Part shown: one piece after another, positions 63,457 to 64,000 of the stretch
How positions within the stretch are numbered: the stretch's first letter is position 1
Layout of the letters: the number at the start of each line of letters is the position of its first letter
NCBI RefSeq assembly: GCF_016907235.1
Contig: NZ_JAFBBO010000001.1
Location: forward strand, 496,001-560,000
DNA: 64,000 nt
Reading direction: 5' to 3'
Source of the DNA: Oerskovia jenensis
Lineage (GTDB): Bacteria; Actinomycetota; Actinomycetes; Actinomycetales; Cellulomonadaceae
Made by a program: the position numbers and the translations under genes
Notes under the pieces: model-generated
The model's database searches: none
What the model was told of the DNA's origin: nothing
The model's input: only the letters and a program-made list of their open reading frames with translations

Positions 63457-63962
63457 CTGGAGCCCAGCAGACTCAAAAACTCGTTCAAAGGGAGAATGTC
63501 AACCCCTGCATTGCTCGCCGCACGAACCGCCTCGGGGGCAAATCCGCGGGCATACGGATTAGTCGATACAATCGCGTCAATCTTGAGACCGTCTCGCGAA
63601 TTGATGAGCGCATAAACGCCGTCGGAAGTGACCTCGTAATGATCGATCGCAACTATTATGACAGGACGAGCCGGAGCGCTTCGGTGGATCTCAAAGATCG
63701 CTTTTCCTCGTCGCACAACTCGGACGGTTGCACGATTCCCCTCCAAGCGATTGAGCAAATATTCAATCTCGCGACTTCGATGTTCAGAAACGTCGTCCAG
63801 AAGTCGCAGCGCCGTCTGAAACTCTCCGAAACCGTCTAGGCAAACACCCGTCTCGGCCGCAAGTTCGTATGCACGATCGGTCGCGTCTCGCCGCACGAGA
63901 ATGAGGAACTGCAACTCTGGCATCTCATCGAGCGCACTTGCAAAATCAGCCTCGTCAAACAC
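63447..63962 (-). CDS. Unknown protein, C-terminus resembling restriction-endonuclease-like folds
   Basis: 171 residues from GTG 63962; the frame stays open to the window edge, so the true start may lie beyond 64000. The N-terminal half is helical and acidic (DEADFASALDEMPELQF). The C-terminal half alternates strands and helices (RPVIIVAIDHYEV, then IDAIVSTNPYARGFAPEAVRAASNAGVDILPLNEF). Its last part resembles the end of Mrr/NERD-type nuclease folds, but I cannot identify a full D-ExK active site. Encoded upstream of, and overlapping, the nucleotidyltransferase. Function unknown; a defence or toxin role is speculation. Confidence 0.6.
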   Translation of the reverse strand: MFDEADFASALDEMPELQFLILVRRDATDRAYELAAETGVCLDGFGEFQTALRLLDDVSEHRSREIEYLLNRLEGNRATVRVVRRGKAIFEIHRSAPARPVIIVAIDHYEVTSDGVYALINSRDGLKIDAIVSTNPYARGFAPEAVRAASNAGVDILPLNEFLSLLGSRWN

Positions 63963-64000
63963 CGACGTAGGACTCGGCTCAATACAATACGCGAAAGCAT

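Overview
The window reads as chromosome of a high-GC Gram-positive actinobacterium. Coding sequence is strongly G/C at third positions. Other lineage markers are a class E sortase with LAxTG-type substrates, an imuA'-imuB-dnaE2 mutasome behind a TCGAAC-N4-GTTCGA LexA box, IdeR/DtxR-type iron boxes, a DUF5703 protein and many leaderless promoters (TANNNT, 6-7 nt, start codon). I infer Micrococcales, perhaps near Cellulomonas/Cellulosimicrobium; there is no 16S gene to settle it. The right-hand ~0.9 kb is visibly AT-richer and looks acquired.

Layout. 1-11 kb: housekeeping and catabolic genes (partial CorA, UppP, aldo/keto reductase, acidic protein, DUF5703, M20 peptidase, multicopper oxidase, M3 peptidase, GNAT, alanine dehydrogenase). 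11-20 kb: cell envelope and RNA genes (LASTG-anchored thioester-domain-like surface protein, RtcB ligase, AI-2E-type exporter, two identical tandem tRNA-Leu(GAG) genes, M15 peptidase, class E sortase with a small membrane partner, LssY-C protein). 20-24 kb: alkylation repair (ECF sigma-ogt-alkA overlapping operon plus a second ogt). 24-31 kb: RIO kinase, oxidoreductase, NTF2-like protein, then a frameshifted leucyl-tRNA synthetase behind a leucine leader-peptide attenuator, DUF952, TetR, GNAT. 31-38 kb: SOS-regulated translesion cassette. 38-42 kb: second LASTG surface protein, PEBP, YbaK-type deacylase. 42-47 kb: siderophore import (ViuB-like reductase, fused permease, lipoprotein, ATPase) under two near-identical IdeR-box promoters. 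47-53 kb: universal stress protein, FtsX-type ABC exporter, and an archaeal-type aspartyl-tRNA synthetase behind a probable translational T-box riboswitch. 53-60 kb: a run of six leftward genes (CstA, YbdD, LytS-type kinase, LytTR regulator, small membrane protein, sodium:solute symporter) with a CRP-like site upstream of cstA, resembling a pyruvate/carbon-starvation circuit. 60-64 kb: ABC-F ATPase, DUF4240 protein, an unknown membrane protein, and an AT-rich overlapping pair (unknown protein plus minimal nucleotidyltransferase) running off the window edge.

The most distinctive theme is RNA-level control of two aminoacyl-tRNA synthetases that look like second copies. LeuRS has a leaderless 11-residue peptide with three Leu codons followed by a textbook intrinsic terminator. 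AspRS has a T-box whose antisequestrator and Shine-Dalgarno sequestrator share one strand. Other coherent circuits are the sortase E with two distant LASTG substrates, the SOS mutasome, and the iron-repressed uptake system. All functional calls come from reading the translated sequence; no database search was run.
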